Source of the DNA: Sphingomonas hankookensis
GTDB lineage: Bacteria; Pseudomonadota; Alphaproteobacteria; Sphingomonadales; Sphingomonadaceae
Assembly (NCBI RefSeq): GCF_028551275.1
Contig: NZ_CP117028.1
Span: 1-64,000 of the forward strand
Length of the DNA: 64,000 bases
Reading direction: 5' to 3'
In this document: in pieces, positions 25,754 through 34,266 of the stretch
Layout of the letters: each line of letters opens with the position of its first letter
Position numbering within the stretch: position 1 is the first letter of the stretch
Made by a program: the position numbers and the translations under genes
The notes under the pieces: model-generated
Told to the model about the DNA's origin: nothing
Databases searched by the model: none
Seen by the model: only the letters and a program-made list of their open reading frames with translations

Positions 25754-25893
25754 CGATGTCCCCCCTGTAGTGATCGCATCATTACCGTTTATCGATACGG
25801 CCACAAGGGGGAATGGGAGTCTCGTTCCTTCCCGGCACGGGGAGGAACCCCAACACCTTGCCACCGCCATATTCCTACTGATACGATGGGAAT

Positions 25894-26769
25894 ATGGCGC
25901 ACCAAGTCAGACCGATCGAATGGCCCACCGTCCTCCTCGCTGCAGCGATCTACGGCGGGTGGCTCGCGCTGACCGCCGCGCACGCCACACTCCCCCTGCC
26001 CCTCCTCGCGCTGCTCGGCGGGTGGTTCGTCGCATGGCACGGGTCGTTGCAGCATGAGACGATCCACGGCCACCCGACGCGCTGGCGTTGGGTCAACAGC
26101 CTGATCGGCGGCGTGCCGCTGTCGCTGTGGCTACCCTATGGCGCCTATCGCCGGACGCATGAGGCGCATCACCGATCGCCTCATCCGACCCACCCGGCGC
26201 ATGATCCCGAGTCGCGCTATGTCGCGGGCGGCGAGGTTGTCGCGGCGCTTGCCCGCATCCGTGCGACGTTAATCGGGCAGTTGCTGGTCGGGCCGGTCGC
26301 CGCGATCGCGCTGTTCCTGCTGAACGAGGCACGGCGACTGCGACGCGATCCCGCCGCGACGCTTCGCGAATGGGGGCCGCACCTGATCGGCGTCGCGCTG
26401 GTGCTGGGCTGGCTGCACCATGTCGCGCTGCCGCTTGGCACCTATGCGCTGTGCTTCGTGCTGCCCGGGCAGGCGGCCTCGTTGCTGCGCGGCTTTGCCG
26501 AACACCGCGCCGACGCCCCCGGCCCGTCGCGAGCGGCGACCGTCGTGTCGCGCGGGCCGCTGGCGCTGCTGTTCCTGAACAACAATCTCCACGCCGCGCA
26601 CCATGCCGTGCCCGCCGCCCCCTGGTATCGCCTGCCCGCGATCGAGCGGGCGCGGACGCAGCGGACCGAGCCGCGCTATGCCGGCTATCGCGAAATCTGG
26701 CGCCGCTTTGCGCTGCGCCCGCACGATACCGTCCGCCACCCGGCGCTGCGGGAGGGTGCGCATGGATAG
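25894..26769 (+). CDS. membrane fatty acid desaturase-like di-iron protein
   Basis: This 291-residue membrane protein has the three histidine boxes of the fatty acid desaturase/hydroxylase superfamily (HETIH, HEAHH, HAAHH) and paired helices between them. Such enzymes use di-iron and oxygen to desaturate or hydroxylate lipids or carotenoids. The stop lies 8 bases inside the next gene, so the two are coupled. The substrate is unknown. Confidence 0.8.
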   Translation: MAHQVRPIEWPTVLLAAAIYGGWLALTAAHATLPLPLLALLGGWFVAWHGSLQHETIHGHPTRWRWVNSLIGGVPLSLWLPYGAYRRTHEAHHRSPHPTHPAHDPESRYVAGGEVVAALARIRATLIGQLLVGPVAAIALFLLNEARRLRRDPAATLREWGPHLIGVALVLGWLHHVALPLGTYALCFVLPGQAASLLRGFAEHRADAPGPSRAATVVSRGPLALLFLNNNLHAAHHAVPAAPWYRLPAIERARTQRTEPRYAGYREIWRRFALRPHDTVRHPALREGAHG

Positions 26770-27559
26770 CATCGCGTGGCTCGGCATGTACGACCATGTC
26801 GCGCAGCATGCCGCCAATGACCGGCTCTGGGCCGCGATCCGCGACCGCCTGCGCGACCATGGCCTGCCGGGCGTGCCGGTGCGAGTGACGCGCGGATGGT
26901 CGACGCAGGCGGTGTGGTCGCATCCCGGGTTGTTGCTCGGCATGATCTGCACCCGCCCCTGGGCGCGGGAGCATCCGCAGCTGCGTCTCATCGGCCATCC
27001 CGCCTATGCCGGCACCGATCGACCGGGCGAGCATCGCAGCCTGATCGTCGTGCGCCGCGACGACCAGGCACAGGCGCTCCCCGACCTGCGCGGGCGGGCG
27101 GTCGCGATCAACGATTGCGGATCGAACAGCGGCATGGCGCTGCTGCGCGACCGGATCGCCCCGCTGGCCGAGGGGCAGCCCTTCTTCGGAAGGGTGGTCG
27201 AGACCGGCGCCCATGCCGACAGCGTCCGCGCGGTCGGCGAAGGCCGCGCCGATGTCGCTGCGATCGACGAAGTGACCTTCGCCGCGCTCGCCCGGTTCGA
27301 TCCCGATGCGACCGGGCGGTTGCGGGTGCTGGCGAAGACCGATGCCGCCGCCACGCCCGCCTTCGTCACCGCCGCCGAACCGGCGGTCGCGACGTTGCTC
27401 GGCACGGTCTTGGCGCAGGTGATGGCCGATCCCGACCTTGCCGGGACGCGGGACGATCTGTTCCTGACGGGGATCGAGGCGCCCCGCCCCGACCTGTCGG
27501 CGCGGATTGCCGCACAAGATATGCGAGCGGCGGCGCTCGGTTATGTGCAATTTACCTAA
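26762..27559 (+). CDS. PhnD-like substrate-binding domain protein without signal peptide
   Basis: This 265-residue protein starts MDSIAWLGMYDH and has the type-2 periplasmic binding fold of PhnD/SsuA proteins (LIGHPAYAGTDRPGEHRSLIVVR, LRGRAVAINDCGSNSGM, ETGAHADSVRAVGEGRADVAAIDEV). I see no signal peptide or lipobox, so it may be cytoplasmic. No ABC permease or ATPase lies next to it; its only partner is the overlapping desaturase. The start at 26762 overlaps that stop. Its ligand is unknown. Confidence 0.75.
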   Translation: MDSIAWLGMYDHVAQHAANDRLWAAIRDRLRDHGLPGVPVRVTRGWSTQAVWSHPGLLLGMICTRPWAREHPQLRLIGHPAYAGTDRPGEHRSLIVVRRDDQAQALPDLRGRAVAINDCGSNSGMALLRDRIAPLAEGQPFFGRVVETGAHADSVRAVGEGRADVAAIDEVTFAALARFDPDATGRLRVLAKTDAAATPAFVTAAEPAVATLLGTVLAQVMADPDLAGTRDDLFLTGIEAPRPDLSARIAAQDMRAAALGYVQFT

Positions 27560-27565
27560 CCCACC

Positions 27566-27655
27566 CCGTCACCCCGGGCTTGGCCCGGGGTCCCGCTTCT
27601 TCTTCTGGCGTGGGCAAGGAAGCGTTACCTCGGATCAAGCCCGGGGTGACGGGGT
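27566..27655. repeat. REP-like inverted pair, family A
   Basis: CACCCCGGGCTTGGCCCGGGG and the inverse CGGATCAAGCCCGGGGTGAC lie between the convergent PhnD-like and kinase genes. One arm is degenerate (GTTACCTCGG). Confidence 0.75.
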
Positions 27656-29188
27656 GGGAGCCACCGGCAAGCACAACCGAAACACCGCCCCCCGCCCCTC
27701 GACCAGCGCGATCTCCCCGCGATGCGCCTCGAGCAGCGACCGCAGGATCGCCAGCCCCAGCCCGGTCCCGCCATCGGCGCGCCGCGTGGTGAAGAACGGT
27801 TCGAACACCCGGTCGCGGTCGCCCGGCGCGATGCCCGGCCCGTCATCGGCGATGCTCAGCACCACCACGGCGCCCTCGACCGCCGCCGCGATATCCACCC
27901 GCCCCGCCCCCGCGTGCCGGCTATTGTCGATCAGCGTAGAGAGCGCCGTCTCCACCACGCCGCGCGGCACGGCGACGCGGGGCAGCGGTTCGTCGGGCAC
28001 CGTCACCGCCAGCACGCTCGCATCCGCCGCCTGCGCCAGCACGTCGGACAGGTCGGTCGCCACCCCCGCCTCGCGCGTCGCCATGTCGGCGCGCGCCAGT
28101 TCCAGCAGCCGGCTGACCAGCAGGTTCAGCCGGTCGGCATCGGCGGCGATGTTCGACAGGAAGCGCGCCCGGTCGTCCAGCCCCATGTCGCCATGGTCCT
28201 GCAACAGCTCGACCGCGCCGCGGATACCCGCCAGCGGCGTCTTGAATTCATGGCTGACCGCATGGGCGAAGTCGCGCAGGTAGCGCGAGCGATGCGCGAT
28301 CGCCTCCGCCATCGCGCCGAAATCGCGGTACAGCGCCTGGATCTCGATCGCGGCGGTCGGCGGCGGTTCGGGCACGCTGCCCCCGCCGCCCGCCACCGCC
28401 CGCGTCGCATCGCGCAGCGCCTCGACCGGGCGCACGATCCCGCGCGACAACAGGCCGCTCAACGCCACCAGCGTCACGAAGATCGCGACGATCCCGAACG
28501 CGATCTTGCCGCGATCCTCGTACAGCCCGACGAACAGGCTACGCGGCGATCTAGCCAGTAGCAACACGCCGACCACCCGCCCGCCAACGATGACCGGCCG
28601 GGCATGGTGGATGCGCAGGTCCGACGCGCGGCTCAGCCATTCGAGCGGATAATGCTGGCGATAGGCGCCGTTGCGGCGGAGCGTCGTCACTGCCCGCCCC
28701 TCCCGCGCCGCCTGAACCTCGGGCAGGCCGGGATAGCCCGTCCCCGCCGGCCCGCGCGCGACGATGCGGCCCTGCGGATCGAGCAGCTGGATCGACGCCA
28801 GCGTCGTCGCCGCCGTCATCGCCAGCACCGGCGCGACCTCCCCCGCCCAGGCGAGCGAGCGGCGGTCGGCGCCCGGCATCGCCACCGGCGCCGGCCGCTC
28901 GGGCAATATCCGCGACAGCCGCAGGTCGAGGTCGGAGGCATAGCCGCCGCGCACGATCCCCGCCCCCTCGCCGCCGGGCCAGTCGCGCGCCGCCACCGCC
29001 GCCAACGCCGCACTCTGCGCCACCAGCTCGGTCTCGGTCTGGCGCAGGAGGCTGTTTTCATAAACCCGCAGGAACAGCGCCCCGACGCCGGGCAACGCCG
29101 CGACGAACACGAAGGTCGCGAGCAATATCGTGCGCAGCCGCAGCCGGGGCCAATGCCGCCGCACGAACGCCTTCGCGGCGCCGATCAT
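27635..29188 (-). CDS. sensor histidine kinase, CreC/ChvG-like
   Basis: This 517-residue kinase has an N-terminal helix (about 20-40), a periplasmic sensor of about 170 residues, a second helix (about 226-246, IAFGIVAIFVTLVALSGLL), a HAMP linker, the H-box FAHAVSHEFKTPLAGI and ATPase boxes (TLIDNSRHAG, DDGPGIAPGD, GTGLGLAI). ATG 29188 overlaps the response regulator stop (ATGA). It is the last gene of a DUF4173-regulator-kinase operon. The signal is unknown. Confidence 0.88.
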   Translation of the reverse strand: MIGAAKAFVRRHWPRLRLRTILLATFVFVAALPGVGALFLRVYENSLLRQTETELVAQSAALAAVAARDWPGGEGAGIVRGGYASDLDLRLSRILPERPAPVAMPGADRRSLAWAGEVAPVLAMTAATTLASIQLLDPQGRIVARGPAGTGYPGLPEVQAAREGRAVTTLRRNGAYRQHYPLEWLSRASDLRIHHARPVIVGGRVVGVLLLARSPRSLFVGLYEDRGKIAFGIVAIFVTLVALSGLLSRGIVRPVEALRDATRAVAGGGGSVPEPPPTAAIEIQALYRDFGAMAEAIAHRSRYLRDFAHAVSHEFKTPLAGIRGAVELLQDHGDMGLDDRARFLSNIAADADRLNLLVSRLLELARADMATREAGVATDLSDVLAQAADASVLAVTVPDEPLPRVAVPRGVVETALSTLIDNSRHAGAGRVDIAAAVEGAVVVLSIADDGPGIAPGDRDRVFEPFFTTRRADGGTGLGLAILRSLLEAHRGEIALVEGRGAVFRLCLPVAPTPSPRA

Positions 29189-29883
29189 GCCCCGCAATTG
29201 CCGAGGCGATAGCCGACCCCGGCGCGCGTCTCCACCACGTCATTCGCCCCGACGCCCGCGAACTTCGCCCGCAAATTGCGCACATGGCTGTCGATCGTGC
29301 GGTCGGTGATCGCGAAGCCCGGACCGTGCAGCCGGTCGATGATCGCGTCGCGGCTGAACACTTTCGACGGCATCGCCGCCAGCGTGCGCAAGATGCCGAA
29401 CTCGGTCACGGTCAGCGCGACCGGCTCCTCGCCCCAGCTCGCCTGCCAGCCATCGGGGTCTAGCCGCAATTGGCCATGGCCGAGCGGCGCGGCGGCGCTC
29501 TCCACCGCCGGGGGTCGCGCGCCGACCCGGCGGAGGATCGCCATAACCCGCGCCACCACTTCGCGGGGCGAGAACGGCTTCACCACATAATCGTCGGCGC
29601 CCAGCTCGATGCCCAACACCCGGTCGATCTCGTCGTCGCGGCTTGACAGGAACAGGATGGGCACGTCGCTGCCCGCGCGCAGCCGGCGGCACACCTCGAT
29701 CCCGTCCATGCGCGGCATGTTGATGTCGAGTATGATCAGGTCGGGCGCCTGGTCGGCGGCCTGTTGCAGCGCGGCCTCGCCATCACCGGCCTCGATCGAT
29801 TCCAGCCCCGCCTTGGCCAGCGCGAAGGCCAGCAGCTGGCGGATATGCGGGTCGTCATCGGCGATCAGGATCGTGCGCGGCAT
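29185..29883 (-). CDS. OmpR-family response regulator, CreB-like
   Basis: This 232-residue regulator has the receiver acidic pocket DDD, phospho-acceptor Asp in LIILDINMPRMDG, lysine in YVVKPFSP, and a winged helix (ALTVTEFGILRTLAAMPSKVFSRDAII ... DSHVRNLRAKF ... GVGYRLG). ATG 29883 is the natural start; a TTG at 29919 overlapping the upstream stop is possible but would add a poor leader. It is the middle gene of the operon. Confidence 0.88.
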   Translation of the reverse strand: MPRTILIADDDPHIRQLLAFALAKAGLESIEAGDGEAALQQAADQAPDLIILDINMPRMDGIEVCRRLRAGSDVPILFLSSRDDEIDRVLGIELGADDYVVKPFSPREVVARVMAILRRVGARPPAVESAAAPLGHGQLRLDPDGWQASWGEEPVALTVTEFGILRTLAAMPSKVFSRDAIIDRLHGPGFAITDRTIDSHVRNLRAKFAGVGANDVVETRAGVGYRLGNCGA

Positions 29884-29915
29884 GGGGCACTGGATCAGCG
29901 CCAGCGGGGCGCACG

Positions 29916-31382
29916 TCAAGATTGCACCTCATTCGGCAGCGATCCGTCGCAAAAGCGGAGGCGCGGGTCGACCGGCCGCGCAACCTCCCGGCCCAGCGCC
30001 GCGCGCGCCGCCGACAGCCGCCGCGCACCCCGCGGGGTCCAGCTGCCCCAATGCGTCTGCCGCCAGAGCAGATCGGCGAACAGGGTCTGCCGGATGAAGC
30101 GCACCCGCTCGCGCGTCGCCGCGTCCATCAGCCGTTGCTCCAGCTTTATCATGGGCAGCAGCGCACCATCGCCGACATGCCGCAGGTAGCAGAGATCGAC
30201 CGCCTCGGGCCGCTGCGCATCGACATTAAACGCCGCCGCCGTCGCCCCCAGATCGACGGTCGCGCAGACGCTCAGCACCAGCCCCGCCGCGACCGCATTG
30301 GCATTGAGCAACCACCGCGCGCTCTTGGCCCTCAGGATGCGCCACGCGATCAGCACCAGCCCCAGCGCGACCAGCCCCATCCATAACAGCGCCGCGATCC
30401 GCCACGCGGTCAGCATCGATTCGTCGATATAGCGGGTGGTGCGCAGCACGCTCGACGCCACCAGCACCAGATTCTGCGCGACCCACAGCGTCACGAGCCG
30501 CCGCGCCCAGCGGTTGCCGGCGCTCTCGCTCCCCGGGCGCAGCATGGCGAGCGCCAGCACACCGGCGAGCAGCGCCGTGGCGATCAGCGGATAGGCCCCG
30601 CGATGGGCGTAATCCGCCGCGCTCACGCCCTCGGGCAGCCCCGCCCCGCTCCACAGAAACGCGATGTCGAGCGCGTTCTGCACGGCAAAGAGCAGGTTGA
30701 ACAGGCCGAGCGCCAGCAGGACCGAGGGCAGCGACGTACCCGGCATCCGCGGTTCGGGATCGGGCAGCCGCGCCGCCCAGCGGATCGCCGCCGCGCGGGG
30801 ACGAAAGGCGGGCCACGCCATCGCCGCGACCGCCGCCCACAGTCCCAGCTGCCATGGTTCGGGCAGGGCGACATTGTAAAAGACGTTCTCGATCAACGGG
30901 TTGGCCTGTGCGAACAGGACCAGGAACAGGGTGCCGCCGATCACCGGCAGCGCCAGCGTGGCCGCGATCCGCACCGGCGACAGCCCCCTGCCCCGCACGC
31001 CGCCCATCCGCCTGAGGTCGAACGGCAGCGCGAACGGCGTGCTCAACCCCTGCACCAGCAGCCGCATCGCCCAGCGCCACGCATCGTCGAACGCTGCCAC
31101 CCGCGGGATCAGCGCGGCGACCGACAGCACCGCCCAGAACAGTACCCAGGGCAGCGGCCCCGGATCGTCGACCAGCATGCCCGCAAACACCGCCGCCCCG
31201 CCCAGCGCGACCCATGCCCTGCGGCTGCGCGCCACGTCGCGCCGCACCGCGACCAGCAGGACCAGCCACACCGCCGCCAGTCCCCCGACCCGCGCCCCTT
31301 CGAACCCGTCGGGGAACAGGCCATGGAACAGCAGCACCAGCCCGACGGTGGCGGCGATCTTCAACAGGAAACTCAGGCGCAT
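29916..31382 (-). CDS. DUF4173-type multi-pass membrane protein
   Basis: This 488-residue inner membrane protein has about ten to twelve hydrophobic helices. The block YAHRGAYPLIATALLAG fits what I remember of DUF4173 proteins. A C-terminal soluble tail of about 110 residues follows the last helix. The function of the family is unknown. Being first in an operon with a response regulator and kinase, it may be the sensed or controlled component. Confidence 0.72.
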   Translation of the reverse strand: MRLSFLLKIAATVGLVLLFHGLFPDGFEGARVGGLAAVWLVLLVAVRRDVARSRRAWVALGGAAVFAGMLVDDPGPLPWVLFWAVLSVAALIPRVAAFDDAWRWAMRLLVQGLSTPFALPFDLRRMGGVRGRGLSPVRIAATLALPVIGGTLFLVLFAQANPLIENVFYNVALPEPWQLGLWAAVAAMAWPAFRPRAAAIRWAARLPDPEPRMPGTSLPSVLLALGLFNLLFAVQNALDIAFLWSGAGLPEGVSAADYAHRGAYPLIATALLAGVLALAMLRPGSESAGNRWARRLVTLWVAQNLVLVASSVLRTTRYIDESMLTAWRIAALLWMGLVALGLVLIAWRILRAKSARWLLNANAVAAGLVLSVCATVDLGATAAAFNVDAQRPEAVDLCYLRHVGDGALLPMIKLEQRLMDAATRERVRFIRQTLFADLLWRQTHWGSWTPRGARRLSAARAALGREVARPVDPRLRFCDGSLPNEVQS

Positions 31383-31484
31383 CGTGCGGCTCCTCGGTCG
31401 ACAGGAGCCCTCCGCCTAGGTCACGGGCGTCGACCGATGGTCCGCAGCCCGGGGACGTTTCGGGGAGAGGCGGTGCAGCTTCGG

Positions 31485-31565
31485 TGCAGATATTCTCTCT
31501 CAAAATCTCAAAGAACCCATCCACGGGGTTAGAGGGTTTCTTAGAAGGTTAGCGGGTTAAGGAGG
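31485..31565. other. AT-richer stretch with GGTTAG repeats beside the iterons
   Basis: Between the DUF4173 start and the iterons lies an AT-richer patch (TATTCTCTCTCAAAATCTCA) followed by GGTTAG at 31527 and 31547 and GGTTAA at 31555. It could be the unwinding region of the replication origin, or simply the DUF4173 promoter. No exact DnaA box is visible. Confidence 0.35.
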
Positions 31566-31616
31566 GCGCCTGACCGCTCGAACGCGGCGTTAGTCCACGA
31601 TTCGCCCGGGTGGGTT

Positions 31617-31727
31617 CGTTCCCGAAGGATCGACCTTCCGTTCCCGAAAGGTCGACGGTTTCGTTCCCGAAGTGTCGACCTACCGTTCCCGAAGGATCGA
31701 ACCGCGTTCCCGGAGTGTCGATGCCTG
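31617..31727. repeat. five direct iterons, putative replication origin
   Basis: CGTTCCCGAA recurs at 31617, 31639, 31662 and 31684, and CGTTCCCGGA at 31705. Spacing is 21-23 bases, about two helical turns. Each copy is followed by a related half (GGATCGAC, AGGTCGAC, GTGTCGAC, GGATCGAA, GTGTCGAT). This is the pattern of Rep-binding iterons in plasmid origins. They lie 580-690 bases beyond the 3' end of repA. Confidence 0.75.
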
Positions 31728-31850
31728 CCACTGGCGGGCCAATCCGGCGCCGCGTTTGAATCAATTCCAACCGCCGCCCCCGCGAAGTCGTTCAAACCGC
31801 GCAATGCCCGTCCGATACTGGGACGGATGGCAACGTTCGCCCGGATCACA

Positions 31851-31868
31851 GCCGACACTTCGGGAACG
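31851..31868 (-). repeat. single inverted iteron copy
   Basis: The reverse strand reads CGTTCCCGAAGTGTCGGC, which matches the third iteron in 17 of 18 bases. It lies 125 bases from the array in opposite orientation. Such inverted copies often take part in Rep binding control. The rest of 31728-32308 holds no gene I can support, apart from the family-A half at 31993. Confidence 0.6.
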
Positions 31869-31992
31869 CTTGTGATGCGGGATCGAGCGAAGAGGCGTAC
31901 CGACCAGCAAGGGCGTCGATCATCGGCAGCAAGTTTCGGCACCACATCCAACCCGAAGCGCCGATGAAACTGCCCCGAACGCCCCCACAACC

Positions 31993-32035
31993 GTCACCCC
32001 GGGCTTGACCCGGGGTCCCGCTTCTTCTTCTCGGA
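31993..32035. repeat. REP-like half, family A
   Basis: CCGTCACCCCGGGCTTGACC and the arm CCCGCTTCTTCTTCT form one half of the family-A pair between the iterons and repA. Confidence 0.7.
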
Positions 32036-32308
32036 CGGGTACGGTAACCCCAAAAAGTGCCGCAACCCAGAGGCGTTCCACCCCCGTTAACCAAGCAGAG
32101 GGCCCCCTCTACTGACAGGTGAGAAGGCTGGCAGACCCGCGAGGAAACGCATCGTCCGCCGCCAGCATAAGGCCCCGCCCCGTTCCGGACCCGATCCCGC
32201 TACCGCAATCCCGACAACCGTTCGAGGCGTCCCGCGCCTCTCGCTGCGCCGAGCAACAACGGGACCCCGCCCTTCGCCGCGATGACGCTAGCGGGAAGCG
32301 CCAGCACC

Positions 32309-33509
32309 CTACCGCAACTCGTGCCGATGCTTCGCGTCGAACCGCCGGACATAGCCGATGAACGCCGCCTGATAATTGACCGGGGTGCGCGCCGGATCGC
32401 CGTCGATCCACGCCCGGAACTCGGCATGCAGCGTATGATAATCCCACCCCGGACATTCCGACCGCAGCGTCTCCAGCGTCTGCGAGGTGATCTCGCCCAG
32501 CTGCGCCTTGCCCGCCAGCCCCCGGATCGACGCGCGGATCATCGCGGCGGCATCGACCAGTTCCTCGATCCGCGCGGGCGAGGGGGCGGCTTCCGCGACC
32601 GGCGCAGGGGCAGGGGCAGGGGGGCGCGACGCTCGCCGTCCGCGCCGCCCCATCGGCCCGCCGCCGCATCCGGAGCATCGGCTCGCGCTTGCCCTCCTGC
32701 TCCAGCGTCAGCGCATAGCCCGGCAGTTCGTCGCGCTCGGCGATCTTGGCGATCTCGAACTTGAAGCGGCGATACTGCCCCTCCGCGCCCGATTTCTCGA
32801 ACAAAGTCGGCATCGAAATCGCAAAACCGGCCTCGCCCGCGCCGCCGGCATGTTTGCGCGCCACGCGGTACAGCCAGCGCTCGCGCCCGCCGGTCAGGTC
32901 GAAATAGGCGCGGTCGATCGACAGCACGCCGCCGGTCATCATCACCCCTTCCCAGAACCAGTTCGACAGCTCGATCGTCATGCCGCGCGACCGCTCGGTC
33001 TTCTCGTCGACCAGTTGGGTCCAGCCATCCAGCCAGCTGAACGTCGCTTCGCGGCGCCCCCGGCCGGAGGCCGGTTGACCGGCGTCGGCGCGGATATTGG
33101 TCTTGATCGTCGTCGCCACCAACCGGTCGAGCGCCTGGCCCAGCAGCTCATACGCCCGCCCCGTCGTCGGCCGCCCGATCGCGCGCAGCAGGTCATAGGG
33201 CATCAAATGCAGCTTGCGCGGCACGTCGTTGACCCCCCGCCTCGCCATATCGGCCAGCACGCTCGCGCAATAGATCAGGATGTCCGCGTCCCAGATCGTC
33301 GCCATGCCGTAATCGGCATTGGCCGACACATGCACCCACAGCTTGCCGTCGGGGCTCTGATAATCGATCGGCTTGACCCGCTTCGACTTGGCAAGGCTGA
33401 AGAACGGCCGCTCCATCATCTCGCGCTGGTCGCGAAGCGGCAGGTCGGCGAGATAGGGCAGGAACAGGTCGAACTGCTCGCTGACCTTCTCGGACGCAGC
33501 GCGGGTCAT
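32309..33509 (-). pseudogene. repA: replication initiator protein RepA (RPA family), frameshifted
   Basis: This would be a plasmid replication initiator of about 399 residues. The N-terminal two thirds (SEQFDLFLPYLADLPLRDQREMMERPFF ... WLYRVARKHAGG ... FKFEIAKIAERDELPGY) and the C-terminal part (ARIEELVDAAAMIRASIRG ... NYQAAFIGYVRRFDAKH) are in different frames. The switch lies at a six-G run, 32619-32624; removing one G restores one continuous frame through a Pro-Ala linker. It may be a sequencing or assembly error, a slippage site or a real mutation. GGAGGG precedes ATG 33509. Unrepaired, translation continues in the wrong frame to about 32109. The family call is by eye. Confidence 0.75.
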
Positions 33510-33525
33510 GCGGCCCTCCGGAAAA

Positions 33526-33541
33526 GTTTCCCCGGGGAAAC
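33526..33541. promoter_or_regulatory. parS-like palindrome 1
   Basis: GTTTCCCCGGGGAAAC is a perfect 16-base palindrome, 17 bases before the repA ATG. It is the first of four identical copies confined to the repA-parB gap. Here it could also let ParB repress repA. Confidence 0.65.
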
Positions 33542-33720
33542 TCGGGGGGCAGGGGAGGGCGACACCGGAAATCGCCGCACGCACGCGCAGTCCCGCGCAA
33601 CATGAGCCCACGCCGCACCATGTCCCGGCACCTGCCGGGGTACGTACGGGGGCAGGGCATGCGCGCTGCTACGCGAACCCGTTCGCGCCTGCCGGGCAAG
33701 CGCCCGGTCGATAGCGAAAA

Positions 33721-33736
33721 GTTTCCCCGGGGAAAC
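33721..33736. promoter_or_regulatory. parS-like palindrome 2
   Basis: This is the same 16-base palindrome. Symmetry extends to 20 bases here (AA and TT flanks, 33719-33738). Confidence 0.65.
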
Positions 33737-33770
33737 TTGGGCTGAGCCGGTCGCTGCGAAGGAAAGAAAC

Positions 33771-33906
33771 GGGTTCACGCGGAGGCGCGAAGGGCGCGGA
33801 GGGGTCGCGTTCCGGGCGGCGTCAGCGATCAACCCTCTGCCTGGATAAAGAGAGCCACGCCCACCGCAAGCGAACCGCCTCCGCGCCCTCCGCGCCTCCG
33901 CGCGAT
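33771..33906. repeat. long inverted-repeat element 1
   Basis: A left arm (TTCACGCGGAGGCGCGAAGG, from 33774) and a right arm (CCTCCGCGCCCTCCGCGCCT, to about 33905) can pair into a long imperfect hairpin over a loop of about 75 bases. The arms are made of a GCGGAG/GCGCGAA periodic unit. It lies between parS-like sites 2 and 3. Confidence 0.6.
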
Positions 33907-34001
33907 CCCAAATTCCGAACGTCGCGCCATCCGCGCCGGGCAGGGGCGGGGACAGCGCTATCCACCCGCCGCCGAATGCCGAGCGGTGCCTCGGGCCCGA
34001 A

Positions 34002-34017
34002 GTTTCCCCGGGGAAAC
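34002..34017. promoter_or_regulatory. parS-like palindrome 3
   Basis: This is the same 16-base palindrome, with symmetry extending to 20 bases (34000-34019). Confidence 0.65.
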
Positions 34018-34049
34018 TTTTCCATTCCCGTACGCCGGAAGAAAAGCAT

Positions 34050-34190
34050 TGGTTCACGCAGAGGCGCAGAGGGCGCAGAGGGGGTGCGTTCGTGGCTGCT
34101 TCGCCGATAGCCACCCAGTCAGCGCCAAGGGGACCACGCTCGTCGCGAGCGAATATCCTTCGCGCCCTTCGCGCCTTCGCGTGAACCCGA
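34050..34190. repeat. long inverted-repeat element 2
   Basis: This is a second copy of the long hairpin element: left arm TTCACGCAGAGGCGCAGAGG (from 34053) and right arm CTTCGCGCCTTCGCGTGAAC (to about 34187). It resembles element 1 but has diverged in base choice. It lies between parS-like sites 3 and 4. The rest of the 33510-34266 gap holds no gene I can support. Confidence 0.6.
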
Positions 34191-34241
34191 TCCAAGGCCA
34201 TCCCATGCCACCCGCCGGCCGCCCCGCACGCGCGGCGAAAA

Positions 34242-34257
34242 GTTTCCCCGGGGAAAC
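34242..34257. promoter_or_regulatory. parS-like palindrome 4
   Basis: This is the fourth identical 16-base palindrome, 9 bases beyond the parB stop. Confidence 0.65.
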
Positions 34258-34266
34258 CTTGCCCGC

